Notes under the pieces: generated by a model
Databases searched by the model: none
What the model saw: only the letters and a program-made list of their open reading frames with translations
What the model was told of the DNA's origin: nothing
Source: Cyclobacteriaceae bacterium
Lineage (GTDB): Bacteria > Bacteroidota > Bacteroidia > Cytophagales > Cyclobacteriaceae
Assembly (NCBI GenBank): GCA_012033595.1
Contig: JAAUQL010000044.1
Span: 1 to 43,312 of the forward strand
Direction of reading: 5' to 3'
DNA: 43,312 nt
In this document: one piece after another, positions 17,648-26,418 of the stretch
Layout: every line of letters starts with the position of its first letter
Position numbering within the stretch: position 1 is the first letter of the stretch
Program-made: the position numbers and the translations under genes

Positions 17648-18301
17648 ATGCCGGTTATAGATTTATCGCAGGGCGATTCCATACTAAATACTTTTGTTTC
17701 AGAATTGCGAAATATAGAAATACAGCACGATGCGTGGCGTTTCCGAAGAAACCTGGAACGAATAGGAGAAATCATGGCTTATGAGCTGAGCAAGCAATTG
17801 AGCTATGTGAGCAAAAGCATTCAGACCCCAATGGGGCAACATACAAGTGGCGCTATCGACGATCGCTTGGTAGTGGCTACTATTTTGAGAGCGGGTTTGC
17901 CTTTTCATCAGGGATTTCTGAGTTGCTTCGACCGGGCTGAAAATGCCTTTGTTTCTGCTTATCGTAAGTACACCGACAAGTTGCATTTCGATATTCATAT
18001 CGAATATATCTCATCACCCTCCATCGAAGGCAAAACGCTCATTTTAGTGGATCCGATGTTGGCTACCGGCTCTTCTTTTGAGCTCGCCTATGCAGCCCTC
18101 TTGTCCAGAGGCACCCCCAAAAACGTTCATTTTGCCAGTGTGATTGCCGCAGAGGCCGGCATAGCCTATCTGCGCGACAAGTTCGATATGGATACCTTTC
18201 ATCTCTGGTGTGCTGCAATAGACCCCGATTTAGATCACAAATCGTACATCATCCCGGGCCTTGGCGATGCCGGCGATCTCGCATATGGTGTAAAAATGTA
18301 A
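17648..18301 (+). CDS. upp: Uracil phosphoribosyltransferase
   Basis: About 217 residues. It converts uracil and PRPP to UMP in pyrimidine salvage, in the cytosol. Family motifs: RFRRNLERIGEIMAYELSK near the N terminus, a substrate loop after VVATILRAGLPFHQG, the PRPP-binding VDPMLATGSS and the C-terminal PGLGDAGDLAYG that contacts uracil. Start: the frame opens at a GTG at 17642, but the ATG at 17648 (MPVIDLSQGDSIL) fits better. No operon partner on the 5' side; the acyltransferase gene follows 45 bases later. Confidence 0.95.
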   Translation: MPVIDLSQGDSILNTFVSELRNIEIQHDAWRFRRNLERIGEIMAYELSKQLSYVSKSIQTPMGQHTSGAIDDRLVVATILRAGLPFHQGFLSCFDRAENAFVSAYRKYTDKLHFDIHIEYISSPSIEGKTLILVDPMLATGSSFELAYAALLSRGTPKNVHFASVIAAEAGIAYLRDKFDMDTFHLWCAAIDPDLDHKSYIIPGLGDAGDLAYGVKM

Positions 18302-18346
18302 TTATCCCTGGAAATTAAATGTTGGTGTAGTTGGCCATAGAAAGTT

Positions 18347-18853
18347 ATGAGGTGGGTTTTTGAGAAAATTTGGAAAATGATAGGTTGGGAAGCCATTGGC
18401 GATGTGCCGCGCGCCCTGGATAAGTATATAGTAATAGTAGTACCACATACGTCCAACTGGGATTTTATTATTGGCGTACTGGCTCGTGGAGTTGTTGGTT
18501 TCGATTCCAAATTTTTGGGCAAGCACAGCTTGTTCAAACCTTCATTTGGCTGGGTTTTTCGCAAATTGGGAGGCTACCCGGTCGATCGCACTAAGAAGGG
18601 CAAACTTGTAGATCAGGTGGTGGCGCTATACCGGAATCATAGCCGCTTTGTTGTTTCTCTGGCACCTGAGGGCACGCGCAAGAGTGTGTCGGAGTGGAAA
18701 ACCGGCTTTTATTTTATTGCCTTGAAGGCCGGTATCCCCATCGTGCCGGTCAAGATGGATAGGATTCACAAAAAGGTAGTGTTTTATGCGCCATATTGGC
18801 CAAGCGGACAAATAGAAAAAGACCTGCCTGAGCTCCAAAAAATCCTGAGCTAA
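18347..18853 (+). CDS. PlsC-like 1-acyl-glycerol-3-phosphate acyltransferase
   Basis: A 168-residue acyltransferase. VPHTSNWD carries the catalytic Hx4D motif (about residues 33-38), FLGKHSLFK and GGYPVDR follow, and SLAPEGTRK is the EGTR phosphate-binding block. It is close to the shorter lysophospholipid acyltransferases of Bacteroidota that have few or no transmembrane spans. Role in phospholipid or ornithine-lipid synthesis is inferred from family. It follows upp closely but is probably unrelated in function. Confidence 0.88.
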   Translation: MRWVFEKIWKMIGWEAIGDVPRALDKYIVIVVPHTSNWDFIIGVLARGVVGFDSKFLGKHSLFKPSFGWVFRKLGGYPVDRTKKGKLVDQVVALYRNHSRFVVSLAPEGTRKSVSEWKTGFYFIALKAGIPIVPVKMDRIHKKVVFYAPYWPSGQIEKDLPELQKILS

Positions 18854-19003
18854 GGGTTTATTCCTGAATACCAGGTTTATTTTGAAGTAAAACAGGATCA
18901 ATTGCGCATATGTAAAGTATTAACCGGCGAGCATAGTTGTTCGAAACTAATCAATTTCCATCGTTCGGGAGGTGTCTTGTACCTGGCCAGCTTGCACTTA
19001 ACT

Positions 19004-20749
19004 CTATGCTTTCACTACCTTAAATCGCTCCTCATAGCCGTTTCCTGAAAGTTTCACCACATAAATGCCCCCGGGCAAATTTTGCATATTGATTTCTGCA
19101 TGGTTTGAATTGACTGCAAACCGGCCTACCTCACGTCCCTTAAGATCAAATATTGCTATATACCTAAAGTGGTGCACCGACTCAATATGTACGTTTGAAA
19201 TCACCGGATTTGGATAGAAGCTTGTTTTTGGGATCATTTCCGGTTCCTGAAGCGCTGTTATGGGTGATTCCAGTGAAATGTGTTCTACTTTAATATCAGC
19301 AATGGTCACATCCGCATCGCTTTGGCCGATGTCAAACACCAGCCGGGCATTTGGGTCTGATTCGTCGTTCATGGTGAAAATATAGCTATAGCGTTCCATA
19401 TCCATTCCGATGCCCATTCCGGTATACGTACTGTATGCCTTCCATGGAGCGCTTGCTTTTCCGGCATAAGCGGTCATGCTGCGGCTGGAAGCTGCCCTGG
19501 CTTTGAATGAAATCTGGTACATATTGTTTTTTACCAGCGGGATGTTGTTTCTTATTAATTGTACGTGCCAGTTTTCCGTTCCGCCGTTGGTAATCGCCAC
19601 GTTGAGCAGGCCTCCGGAGCTTGTCAACGAACCACTTGTGCCATTGTGGGTACTTAGCGACCAGCCATCGGTGCCTGCCGCAAAGTTGCTGGAGTAAATA
19701 GTGGTGGCATACACGGGGGTGGGCTGGGGCATTTCATTGTTAAGAAGTGCATCGACCAGCGGCTTCAACAAGGTTTTGCTTACCGGGTCGTATATTCCAT
19801 ATCCGGCGCTAAACTCCCAGTAGGCCCAGCTCAAACCTACTGTTTCGAAATATCTGGCCAAAAAGGTAGTCCAGCGCTCGCGAGACTCGATGTCGGCTTT
19901 GCTATAGGCACCAAACTCTCCCACATGGATAGGGATATGATTGTCGCTGGAAAACTGAAGGGCAAACTTAAATTCGCTTTTCACCGTCTCGCGGTCAGCT
20001 TCGGTGTCGTGCCATGGGGTGCCCAGCCAGGGATCGGAATATTCGACCCAGTCTGCACCCTGATGGGTAAATTGGAAGGGATTGTAGTAATGAGGCGACA
20101 AAATGAGGTACTCATCATCAGGTATTTCCAGATAAGGAATACCTCCCAATCCTCCAAATTCTGCTACACCCATCAGCACGCACCTTGTCGGATTAGTTTC
20201 CCGAATTTTGGCGAGGGCATCGGCGAAATAGATATTCCAAATTTGAGGAGAAATATTGCCATGAGGTTCGTTCAAAACCTCAAACAACAGCGAATCGGGA
20301 TAGTGCTGGAAATGGCTTGCAATCTGTTCCCATTGAGAAAGGAAGCGCTCTTTTTGTCCGGCGGGGTTGTCGTACAGGGCTTCGTGATGATGCATATTCA
20401 CGATAATATGGAGTTTATTTGCCAGTGCAGCATCCACTACTTCGCTGATGCGATCCAAAAATGCAGGATTTATGGTATAGGGTGGAGTGGCCATACTTCT
20501 GCTTTCTGGTTCCCAGCGCACAGGCAGCCGCACATGACTAAAGCCCAGTTCGGCCATGATCTTAAAATATTCGGCTTTCCACTGGTTTCCCCATTCTGTT
20601 TCTGATGGGGCTTCGAATGAATTTCCCATATTGACGCCCCTTCCCAATCGTTCGTTCATCTCAAAAGCTGGGATTCTCTGCTGGCCTTCAACGAAATGTG
20701 CAATCAGACAAAAAAATAGGATACTTGCGTATCTGCTGAGCCTGGTCAT
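19004..20749 (-). CDS. Secreted GH5 endoglucanase-type glycoside hydrolase with CBM and T9SS sorting domain
   Basis: 581 residues from the ATG at 20749 (signal peptide MTRLSRYASILFFCLIA, cleavage near VEG-QQ); the frame's earlier start at 20800 has no signal sequence and is rejected. Residues 30-350 are a GH5 (beta/alpha)8 barrel, with acid/base Glu161 in FEVLNEPHG, nucleophile Glu278 in HVGEFGAY and HHH at 120-122. Residues about 375-500 are a beta-sandwich carbohydrate-binding module of CBM4/9 type. The last about 75 residues (SFYPNPVISNVHIES to the C-terminal KVVKA) are a type A type IX secretion sorting domain. It should act on beta-glucan or mannan outside the cell. It stands alone, divergent from the ECF sigma gene. 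Confidence 0.92.
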   Translation of the reverse strand: MTRLSRYASILFFCLIAHFVEGQQRIPAFEMNERLGRGVNMGNSFEAPSETEWGNQWKAEYFKIMAELGFSHVRLPVRWEPESRSMATPPYTINPAFLDRISEVVDAALANKLHIIVNMHHHEALYDNPAGQKERFLSQWEQIASHFQHYPDSLLFEVLNEPHGNISPQIWNIYFADALAKIRETNPTRCVLMGVAEFGGLGGIPYLEIPDDEYLILSPHYYNPFQFTHQGADWVEYSDPWLGTPWHDTEADRETVKSEFKFALQFSSDNHIPIHVGEFGAYSKADIESRERWTTFLARYFETVGLSWAYWEFSAGYGIYDPVSKTLLKPLVDALLNNEMPQPTPVYATTIYSSNFAAGTDGWSLSTHNGTSGSLTSSGGLLNVAITNGGTENWHVQLIRNNIPLVKNNMYQISFKARAASSRSMTAYAGKASAPWKAYSTYTGMGIGMDMERYSYIFTMNDESDPNARLVFDIGQSDADVTIADIKVEHISLESPITALQEPEMIPKTSFYPNPVISNVHIESVHHFRYIAIFDLKGREVGRFAVNSNHAEINMQNLPGGIYVVKLSGNGYEERFKVVKA

Positions 20750-20802
20750 ATCTTTAAATTTTTTGGGTGTACAAAATATACTATTTTCAAAAGGACACAT
20801 TT

Positions 20803-20817
20803 GACAGGGTAAATACC
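20803..20817 (+). promoter_or_regulatory. CAGGGTAAA motif between GH5 and sigma genes
   Basis: GACAGGGTAAATACC here resembles GTCAGGGTAAAATGCC at 26332-26347, upstream of the lipoprotein gene at 26419. Shared sequence upstream of an ECF sigma gene and a gene near its operon suggests a promoter element read by that sigma factor. Downstream spacing differs between the two copies, so this is tentative. Confidence 0.3.
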
Positions 20818-21064
20818 TATTGCTAATTTAAATTTTGTAAAAAGAGTGTATTGCGTCGTTTGAAGGCTCCAGATTACCGGCTTGTCTTGCGTACGCGGCC
20901 AACTGCTCCTTAGGATAGGTCATGATCAGCCAGGGCGGACTTTGAGCGGTTTTTTAAGCCTTTTTTGTGGCAACTCACCTACGAATTTTATTATTTCATT
21001 CATAAATGTATTTTTACTTCAAATTAAAAATTCCTCTGAATTTTTGGACGGCAACTTTCCACAT

Positions 21065-21607
21065 GTGGTCACTACACTAGACAGGCAATCCTTCGAGGAA
21101 TTGTTCAGGGCATATTTTTCACATTTGTGTTCATTTGCCCATAAATATGTGCAGGATATCGACGAAGCCAAAGACATCGTACATCATGTATTTATAGGAT
21201 TGTGGCAAAAACGCAGCGAAATAGATATGGAAACTCCGCTGAAATCATATTTATTTACCGGAGTGCACAATCGCTGTCTCAACCACATCCGCGACCGCAA
21301 AAAGCTCACTCCATTCGAAGCGCCACTGCATGAATCTCAGATGAACGACTACCTGCAATCGCGCGATCATTTGGAGTCGATGGAAACAGAAAGCCGCATC
21401 AATCGGGCATTGGACCAATTGCCCGAAAAATGCCGTGAGATATTTATGATGAATCGATTCGAAAATTTGAAATATCGGGAAATTGCCGGGAAACTGAACA
21501 TATCGGTAAAAACGGTTGAGACCCAAATGTCGAGGGCGCTAAAAAGCCTCCGGGAAAATTTGTCCGACCTCATGTTGCTGTTGATAATTTATTTGTTTCA
21601 TAAATGA
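21065..21607 (+). CDS. FecI-like ECF RNA polymerase sigma factor
   Basis: About 180 residues from the GTG at 21065 (TTLDRQSFEELFRAYF), chosen because related proteins begin just before this motif; the longer frame from 20882 has non-protein-like sequence. Region 2 includes HKYVQDIDEAKDIVHHVFIGLWQ and PLKSYLFTGVHNRCLNHIRD; region 4 has LPEKCREIFMMNRFENLKYREIA with a helix-turn-helix (LNISVKTVETQMSRAL). The FecR gene follows 51 bases later, then a receptor with an STN signalling domain: the standard surface-signalling order of this phylum. Confidence 0.9.
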   Translation: MVTTLDRQSFEELFRAYFSHLCSFAHKYVQDIDEAKDIVHHVFIGLWQKRSEIDMETPLKSYLFTGVHNRCLNHIRDRKKLTPFEAPLHESQMNDYLQSRDHLESMETESRINRALDQLPEKCREIFMMNRFENLKYREIAGKLNISVKTVETQMSRALKSLRENLSDLMLLLIIYLFHK

Positions 21608-21657
21608 AATGATTGTAAGGGTAAATGAACATTGAAGTGTGCCATAGTTGATTGCCA

Positions 21658-22659
21658 ATGAATAAGGGAGCAGAACATATCGAATATCCAGACCTGATCG
21701 TGAAATCGCTCAGTGGACAGCTTATGCCCCAGGAGCAGCACCAGCTCGACCTTTGGCTTCAAAGTGACGTGGCCAACCAAAGGCTGTATGAAGAATACGA
21801 ACAGGTTTGGAACGATATGGACAAGGTCAAAGGCCGAACTTCGCAAGATGTAGACCGGGAATGGCAACGCCTGGCCAAAGTAATAGATGCCGACCTGGCA
21901 CCGTCGGGACAAGGTAGCCACCACTCAAGTATTTTTATGCGAATGGCGGCGGCTTTTGTGGTACTGCTTTCGCTGGCCGCCGGGGTATATTATCTATTGA
22001 AGACCGACCGGGTAGTCACTGTAGCCTCCACGGCGCAAATGGAGGTAATCACTTTGCCTGAGGGTTCGGTTATCTCTTTGAATAATCATACTGAGCTCCG
22101 CTATGATAAAAAATTTGATCGTGATATCCGCAAGGTTTCCCTGGTCGGGGAGGCATTTTTTGACGTGGCGCGCGATACGTTGCGGCCATTTATCATTGAA
22201 TCGGGCGATATTTTTATTGAGGTACTGGGTACTTCCTTTAATGTGAAGGCCAGGGCAGAAGACGAAATAGTGGAGGTGACCGTAGAAAGCGGCAAAGTGG
22301 CCGTGTATAGGGCCAGTGGCAGGGAGGAAAAAGTAGTTTTAGTAAAAGGCCAAAAAGCTACTTTCCAAAAGAAATCCGGAAAACTGGTGACTACCGACAA
22401 TGACAACGTGAATTTTAAAGCCTGGAAAACCCGCACCATTTTGTTCGAAGATACACCGATGAGTGAAGTAGTGCGCATTGTAAATGAAATCTACGATAGT
22501 CACCTGGTATTGGCAGACAGCAGCCTGGTGCATTGTCCGGTGACCACCCGGTTCGATGGCCAGTCGCTGGAAACCATCCTGAAAGTGCTATCGACCACCC
22601 TGGACCTCAGCATAGCGCAGGAGGGGAAAAGTATCAGGATTTCCGGCGAAGGCTGTTAG
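21658..22659 (+). CDS. FecR family anti-sigma / signal-transducing protein
   Basis: 333 residues from ATG 21658 (the TTG at 21652 is less likely). The N-terminal cytosolic part (SLSGQLMPQEQHQLDLWLQS, DVDREWQRL) binds the sigma factor. One transmembrane helix lies at about 95-115 (MAAAFVVLLSLAAGVYYLL). The periplasmic FecR domain follows (ITLPEGSVISLNNHTELRYDK, EVLGTSFNVKA, VTVESGKVAVY), then a DUF4974-like C-terminal domain (FEDTPMSEVVRIVNEIY). It relays occupancy of the TonB receptor to the ECF sigma. Stop and next start are two bases apart. Confidence 0.93.
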   Translation: MNKGAEHIEYPDLIVKSLSGQLMPQEQHQLDLWLQSDVANQRLYEEYEQVWNDMDKVKGRTSQDVDREWQRLAKVIDADLAPSGQGSHHSSIFMRMAAAFVVLLSLAAGVYYLLKTDRVVTVASTAQMEVITLPEGSVISLNNHTELRYDKKFDRDIRKVSLVGEAFFDVARDTLRPFIIESGDIFIEVLGTSFNVKARAEDEIVEVTVESGKVAVYRASGREEKVVLVKGQKATFQKKSGKLVTTDNDNVNFKAWKTRTILFEDTPMSEVVRIVNEIYDSHLVLADSSLVHCPVTTRFDGQSLETILKVLSTTLDLSIAQEGKSIRISGEGC

Positions 22660-22661
22660 GT

Positions 22662-24848
22662 ATGTTCAGGCAAATCTTTCTTTTCACCACTTTATGTTTG
22701 CTCTTAATTTCTGCCCAGGTCAGTCTGGGCCAGGACTTACCCGATCAGCCGATTGATGTGTCATTTACGAAAGTGAAATTAAAAAAGGCCCTGAAAATCA
22801 TTGAGGCAGCCGGTAATGTCAGGTTTTCGTACAGTAAAAAAATCATTCCTGTAGATGAAGAGGTCAGTTGTCAAAGACTGCAAAGCTCCATTGAGGCCAT
22901 ACTCGATGAAATATTGAAACCACTGGGCATCGAATATCAACTTGTCGATAGCTATATCGTTTTGCGTCCGGCAGGCAATCAAAACAAAGAACCAACTGCT
23001 GCCGCAAAGCCTAAAACGACGAGCACCATCAGCGGCTACATCACAGAGGCGGCCACCGGCGAAGTGCTCATTGGAGCCACTGTCATGGTGCCTCAGCTAC
23101 AGCAGGGCACCATCACCAATGCCTATGGTTTTTATTCGCTCTCGCTGCCTTCCGGAAATCACCAACTCGTCACCAGATATATTGGATATAAAGAAATCTC
23201 CCAGGCCATCTCACTCTACCGTGATATACGATCCGACCATCAGTTACATGAAGAACTGGGACTTTTGCCTGAGCTCACCATCAGAGAAGACCAGTCCATG
23301 GCTTTTGTGGAAAACATAAAGATGGGCTATGCACCGATGAAACCCGAAGAAGTAGCACAAATGCCCGCACTGATGGGCGAAAAAGATGTGATCAGGTCGA
23401 TGCAAGCCGTGCCCGGCATTAAAATGTATGCCGATGGCTCTACGATGTACCATGTGCGCGGGGGCAACCGCGACCAAAACCTCATTTTGCTCGACGATGC
23501 GCCGCTGTACAATCCGTCACATTTACTGGGTTTGTATTCCACGATTATTCCGGAGGCCACCAAAGACATTAAAATATATAAAGGCGATATGCCAGTGCAG
23601 TTTGGCGGTCGCTTGTCATCACTCATCGATATCAAAACAAATGAAGGCAATTTAAAACAATTTGGGCTTTCGGGTAGCTTTGGCCTCAGTGCGCTGAGGG
23701 CGGCCATCGAGGCTCCACTCAAGAAAGACAAAAGCTCGTTTTTTGTGGGCACCCGTATCTCAAATTTGTATTGGTTTACAAAAAATGTGGCCAATACCGA
23801 TGCAGATATAGGTTTTTACGATTTAAACACCAAGTTCAACATTGCGCTCAATGATAAAAACCGTTTGTTATTCAGTTTTTATTCCGGCCAGGACCAGCTG
23901 GATGATGCTGCCAATTCGGGAATTAAGTGGGGCAACTTTGCGGCAACGCTGCGGTGGAACCACATCTACAACCACCGCTTGTTTTCCAACACCACCCTGG
24001 CCACTTCCAATTACAATTATTATGTTTTCACCAACCTCGATCAGCGTGAGGGCTGGCATTCTTCCATTTCCAATACGAGCATCAAAAGCGACTACAGCTT
24101 CTACATCAATCCTCAAAGCAACATGTATTTTGGCCTAAGCCTGGCACACCACCAATTCAATCCTGGAAATTATGAATATGGAGACGGGAAGCAGGCAGAA
24201 GGCTTTGCGCTAGTGCCTAAAAAATACGCCAATGAGCTTATCATGTATGTGGGCCACGAGCAGCAATTCCTCGACAAGTGGTTTATCAGATATGGATTGC
24301 GCCTGACGACATGGCAAAATGTGGGTCCAACCACCGAATATTTGTACGATGATCAGTACCAGGTTTCACAAACCAATGAAATACCCAAGGGAAAAGATTA
24401 CCATAGCTATACAAATGTGGCACCTCGCCTTGCGCTCACCTACCGTTTTTCCGATACCTTTTCGGGAAAAGTGAGTTATAGCAGAAATGTGCAAAATATC
24501 CATTTGATCAGTAATTCTATCAGCCCATTTACCAACTTCGAAGTTTGGCTGCCAAGCTCCATCAACATCAAACCGCAAAAAGCCGATCAACTGACGGGAG
24601 GGGTATTTGCGAAGTGGCCCGCCGAGGGATTTAGCTTTACAGCAGAAGCATATTATAAATGGATGAGCGGGCAGATCGACTATGTAGATCATGCTGCCCT
24701 CATGCTCAATCCGCACATCGAAGGAGAATTGCGTTTTGGTCAGGGTCGCGCTTACGGAGGCGAACTTGAGTTGAAAAAGGAAATGGGCAGGCTCACGGCG
24801 CGATTGGGATACGCGTATTCGAGGTCGTTTTGCAAATGGATAAGCTGA
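22662..24848 (+). CDS. TonB-dependent receptor with STN domain, N-terminal part
   Basis: 728 residues up to an apparent frameshift. ATG at 22662 follows the FecR stop by two bases; the frame open back to 22533 is only FecR overlap. Signal peptide MFRQIFLFTTLCLLLISAQ; STN domain about residues 33-105 (KLKKALKIIEAAGNVRFSY) that contacts FecR; a carboxypeptidase-regulatory-like domain about 125-205 (SGYITEAATGEVLIGATV); plug about 215-330 with MYHVRGGNRDQNLILLDDAP; then the beta-barrel. The frame is lost at the T run 24828-24831 (read as CKWIS instead of LQMDKLNAGKRYPAF). The ligand is unknown. Confidence 0.9.
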   Translation: MFRQIFLFTTLCLLLISAQVSLGQDLPDQPIDVSFTKVKLKKALKIIEAAGNVRFSYSKKIIPVDEEVSCQRLQSSIEAILDEILKPLGIEYQLVDSYIVLRPAGNQNKEPTAAAKPKTTSTISGYITEAATGEVLIGATVMVPQLQQGTITNAYGFYSLSLPSGNHQLVTRYIGYKEISQAISLYRDIRSDHQLHEELGLLPELTIREDQSMAFVENIKMGYAPMKPEEVAQMPALMGEKDVIRSMQAVPGIKMYADGSTMYHVRGGNRDQNLILLDDAPLYNPSHLLGLYSTIIPEATKDIKIYKGDMPVQFGGRLSSLIDIKTNEGNLKQFGLSGSFGLSALRAAIEAPLKKDKSSFFVGTRISNLYWFTKNVANTDADIGFYDLNTKFNIALNDKNRLLFSFYSGQDQLDDAANSGIKWGNFAATLRWNHIYNHRLFSNTTLATSNYNYYVFTNLDQREGWHSSISNTSIKSDYSFYINPQSNMYFGLSLAHHQFNPGNYEYGDGKQAEGFALVPKKYANELIMYVGHEQQFLDKWFIRYGLRLTTWQNVGPTTEYLYDDQYQVSQTNEIPKGKDYHSYTNVAPRLALTYRFSDTFSGKVSYSRNVQNIHLISNSISPFTNFEVWLPSSINIKPQKADQLTGGVFAKWPAEGFSFTAEAYYKWMSGQIDYVDHAALMLNPHIEGELRFGQGRAYGGELELKKEMGRLTARLGYAYSRSFCKWIS

Positions 24849-25305
24849 ATGCCGGGAAGCGTTATCCGGCCTTCTACGATCGTCCGCACGAGATTACCAC
24901 CCAATGGAACTATACACCAGCATCGAGGTGGGATTTTAGCCTGAGCTGGTTGTACACCTCTGGCGCCGCCATTACTACTCCCACTGGTTTTTATGCGCAT
25001 CAGCAACACACCGTGCCTATATACAATGAACGCGGCAATGATCGGCTGCCCGATTATCACCGAATGGATTTGTCGGTCAATTTTCGTCTGAATAGGAGGG
25101 AAGGCCGATACAAGCATTCGATTAATTTTTCTATATACAATCTGTATGGACAAAAAAACCCGGTATATGTCAACTTCAATAAGACAAAAGAATCTAGGGA
25201 CGAGCTAAAAGTGCCCGGTGATTTTTCCCAACCCCATTGCTTCAGGCTACCCAGGCATACATTTATAGCATCGTACCATCTGTCAGCTACAACTTCAAAC
25301 TATGA
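24830..25305 (+). CDS. TonB-dependent receptor, C-terminal barrel part (second frameshift inside)
   Basis: Continues the barrel from MDKLNAGKRYPAFYDRP through WNYTPASRWDFSLSWLYTSG to NFSIYNLYGQKNPVY. At the T run 25222-25226 the frame is lost again. Adding one T gives GDFFPTPLLQATQAYIYSIV and a final SYNFKL with stop at 25303-25305, the usual aromatic barrel terminus. With both bases restored the receptor has 881 residues and its stop overlaps the ATG of the DUF4249 gene (ATGA). The ORF that runs on to 25354 is an artefact. Confidence 0.85.
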
Positions 25306-26111
25306 ACACACGATTGATACTTGGACTCTCGATGCTATGTGTACTGGCCTGTGAGGAACCCACTACCTGGGAACTTGATAGCAAAAACCATGATTTGATT
25401 GTCGTGGAGGGCATCCTTACCAATGAGCTAAAGCGCCAGAAAATCATCCTCTCGCGTCCGTTTGAGCAGCTCAATGCCACGCCCGAACCGGTGAGTGGAG
25501 CTTTGGTGGCTGTACGTGCCGGCAGCGAGGTGCAATTGTTTAGTGAGTTCCCGACCGGATCGGGAGTGTACTATTCCGATACCATACAAGCGGTGGTCAA
25601 CCGCCAGTATCAGCTTTACATACTATTCAATGATATAGAATATACCGCTTTGGCGGAAATGGTGCCCGCCACGCCCGTGCAGCCATTGGCCTATCACCTG
25701 GTAGATGCGGACAGCATGATCTATGAAATAGATCACAAAGACAGCGAGCAGCCATCCATACAAGAATACTGGATCAGTTGGGCGCATGTGGCTGGCTATG
25801 AGGGGCTGCCACAGGGGCAAACATTATCACACAGTTTTCACTATACCCTGTCCTCCATCAATGTCAATGAGGTGTTCAAACCCGCCCAAGCCAGGGTACG
25901 CTTTCCACGTGGCGCCATTGTGTTGCGCAAGAAGTATTCGCTTTCTACAGCCCATGAGGCATTTTTGCGAACCTTCCTGTCAGAAACCGAATGGCGTGGC
26001 AGTGTGTTCGATGTGCAAAAAGGCAACGTGGCCACCAACCTGAGTGAAGGTGCTATTGGTTTTTTTGCCGTATCGACCGTAGTGTCAGATACTACGCTGG
26101 TCGCTCCCTGA
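25302..26111 (+). CDS. DUF4249 family lipoprotein
   Basis: A 269-residue lipoprotein (lipidated Cys17 in MLCVLACEEP) with acidic residues after the Cys. DLIVVEGILTNELKRQKIIL, PVSGALVAVRAG and the later SHSFHYTLSSINVNEVF region are typical of DUF4249, a family always found beside TonB receptors of the STN type, where it may serve as a surface partner much like SusD. Its ATG overlaps the restored receptor stop. It is the last gene of the sigma-FecR-receptor series. The protein is a little shorter than many family members but ends naturally. Confidence 0.88.
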   Translation: MNTRLILGLSMLCVLACEEPTTWELDSKNHDLIVVEGILTNELKRQKIILSRPFEQLNATPEPVSGALVAVRAGSEVQLFSEFPTGSGVYYSDTIQAVVNRQYQLYILFNDIEYTALAEMVPATPVQPLAYHLVDADSMIYEIDHKDSEQPSIQEYWISWAHVAGYEGLPQGQTLSHSFHYTLSSINVNEVFKPAQARVRFPRGAIVLRKKYSLSTAHEAFLRTFLSETEWRGSVFDVQKGNVATNLSEGAIGFFAVSTVVSDTTLVAP

Positions 26112-26418
26112 TCCTGGCATATCCTATTTTTCTTTTATAGTCACCAGATTGCGCTTCCTACCGCCGCATCCCCTTCTGTGTACGTCCCACATTGTTACTT
26201 TTTTTGTGCTGGCAGAATCAAATGTTCTACGCTGGGGTAGTGGATTGATAAAAAAATCTCTATTTATAAGTAGTTCAAAATCAAATATTTACAAATAATA
26301 AAAACAAAAAGGAAAATATTTTCCAAAGTCTGTCAGGGTAAAATGCCGGCAAAGTGTGTAAGACGTGTAGTTCAAACAATACTAATCGGAAAATATTTTT
26401 AATTTAAATAACAGTACA
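26112..26418 (+). promoter_or_regulatory. 307-bp intergenic region with candidate ECF promoter
   Basis: No gene. It holds an AT-rich stretch and GTCAGGGTAAAATGCC at 26332-26347, similar to the motif at 20803-20817, then AAGTGTGTAAGACG. The lipoprotein ATG is about 70 bases further, so this is a candidate promoter for it. Confidence 0.35.

Noticed and set aside
22533-22661. Longer start for the TonB receptor (22533)
   Set aside because: The extra residues are the FecR gene read in another frame; ATG 22662 gives a proper signal peptide.
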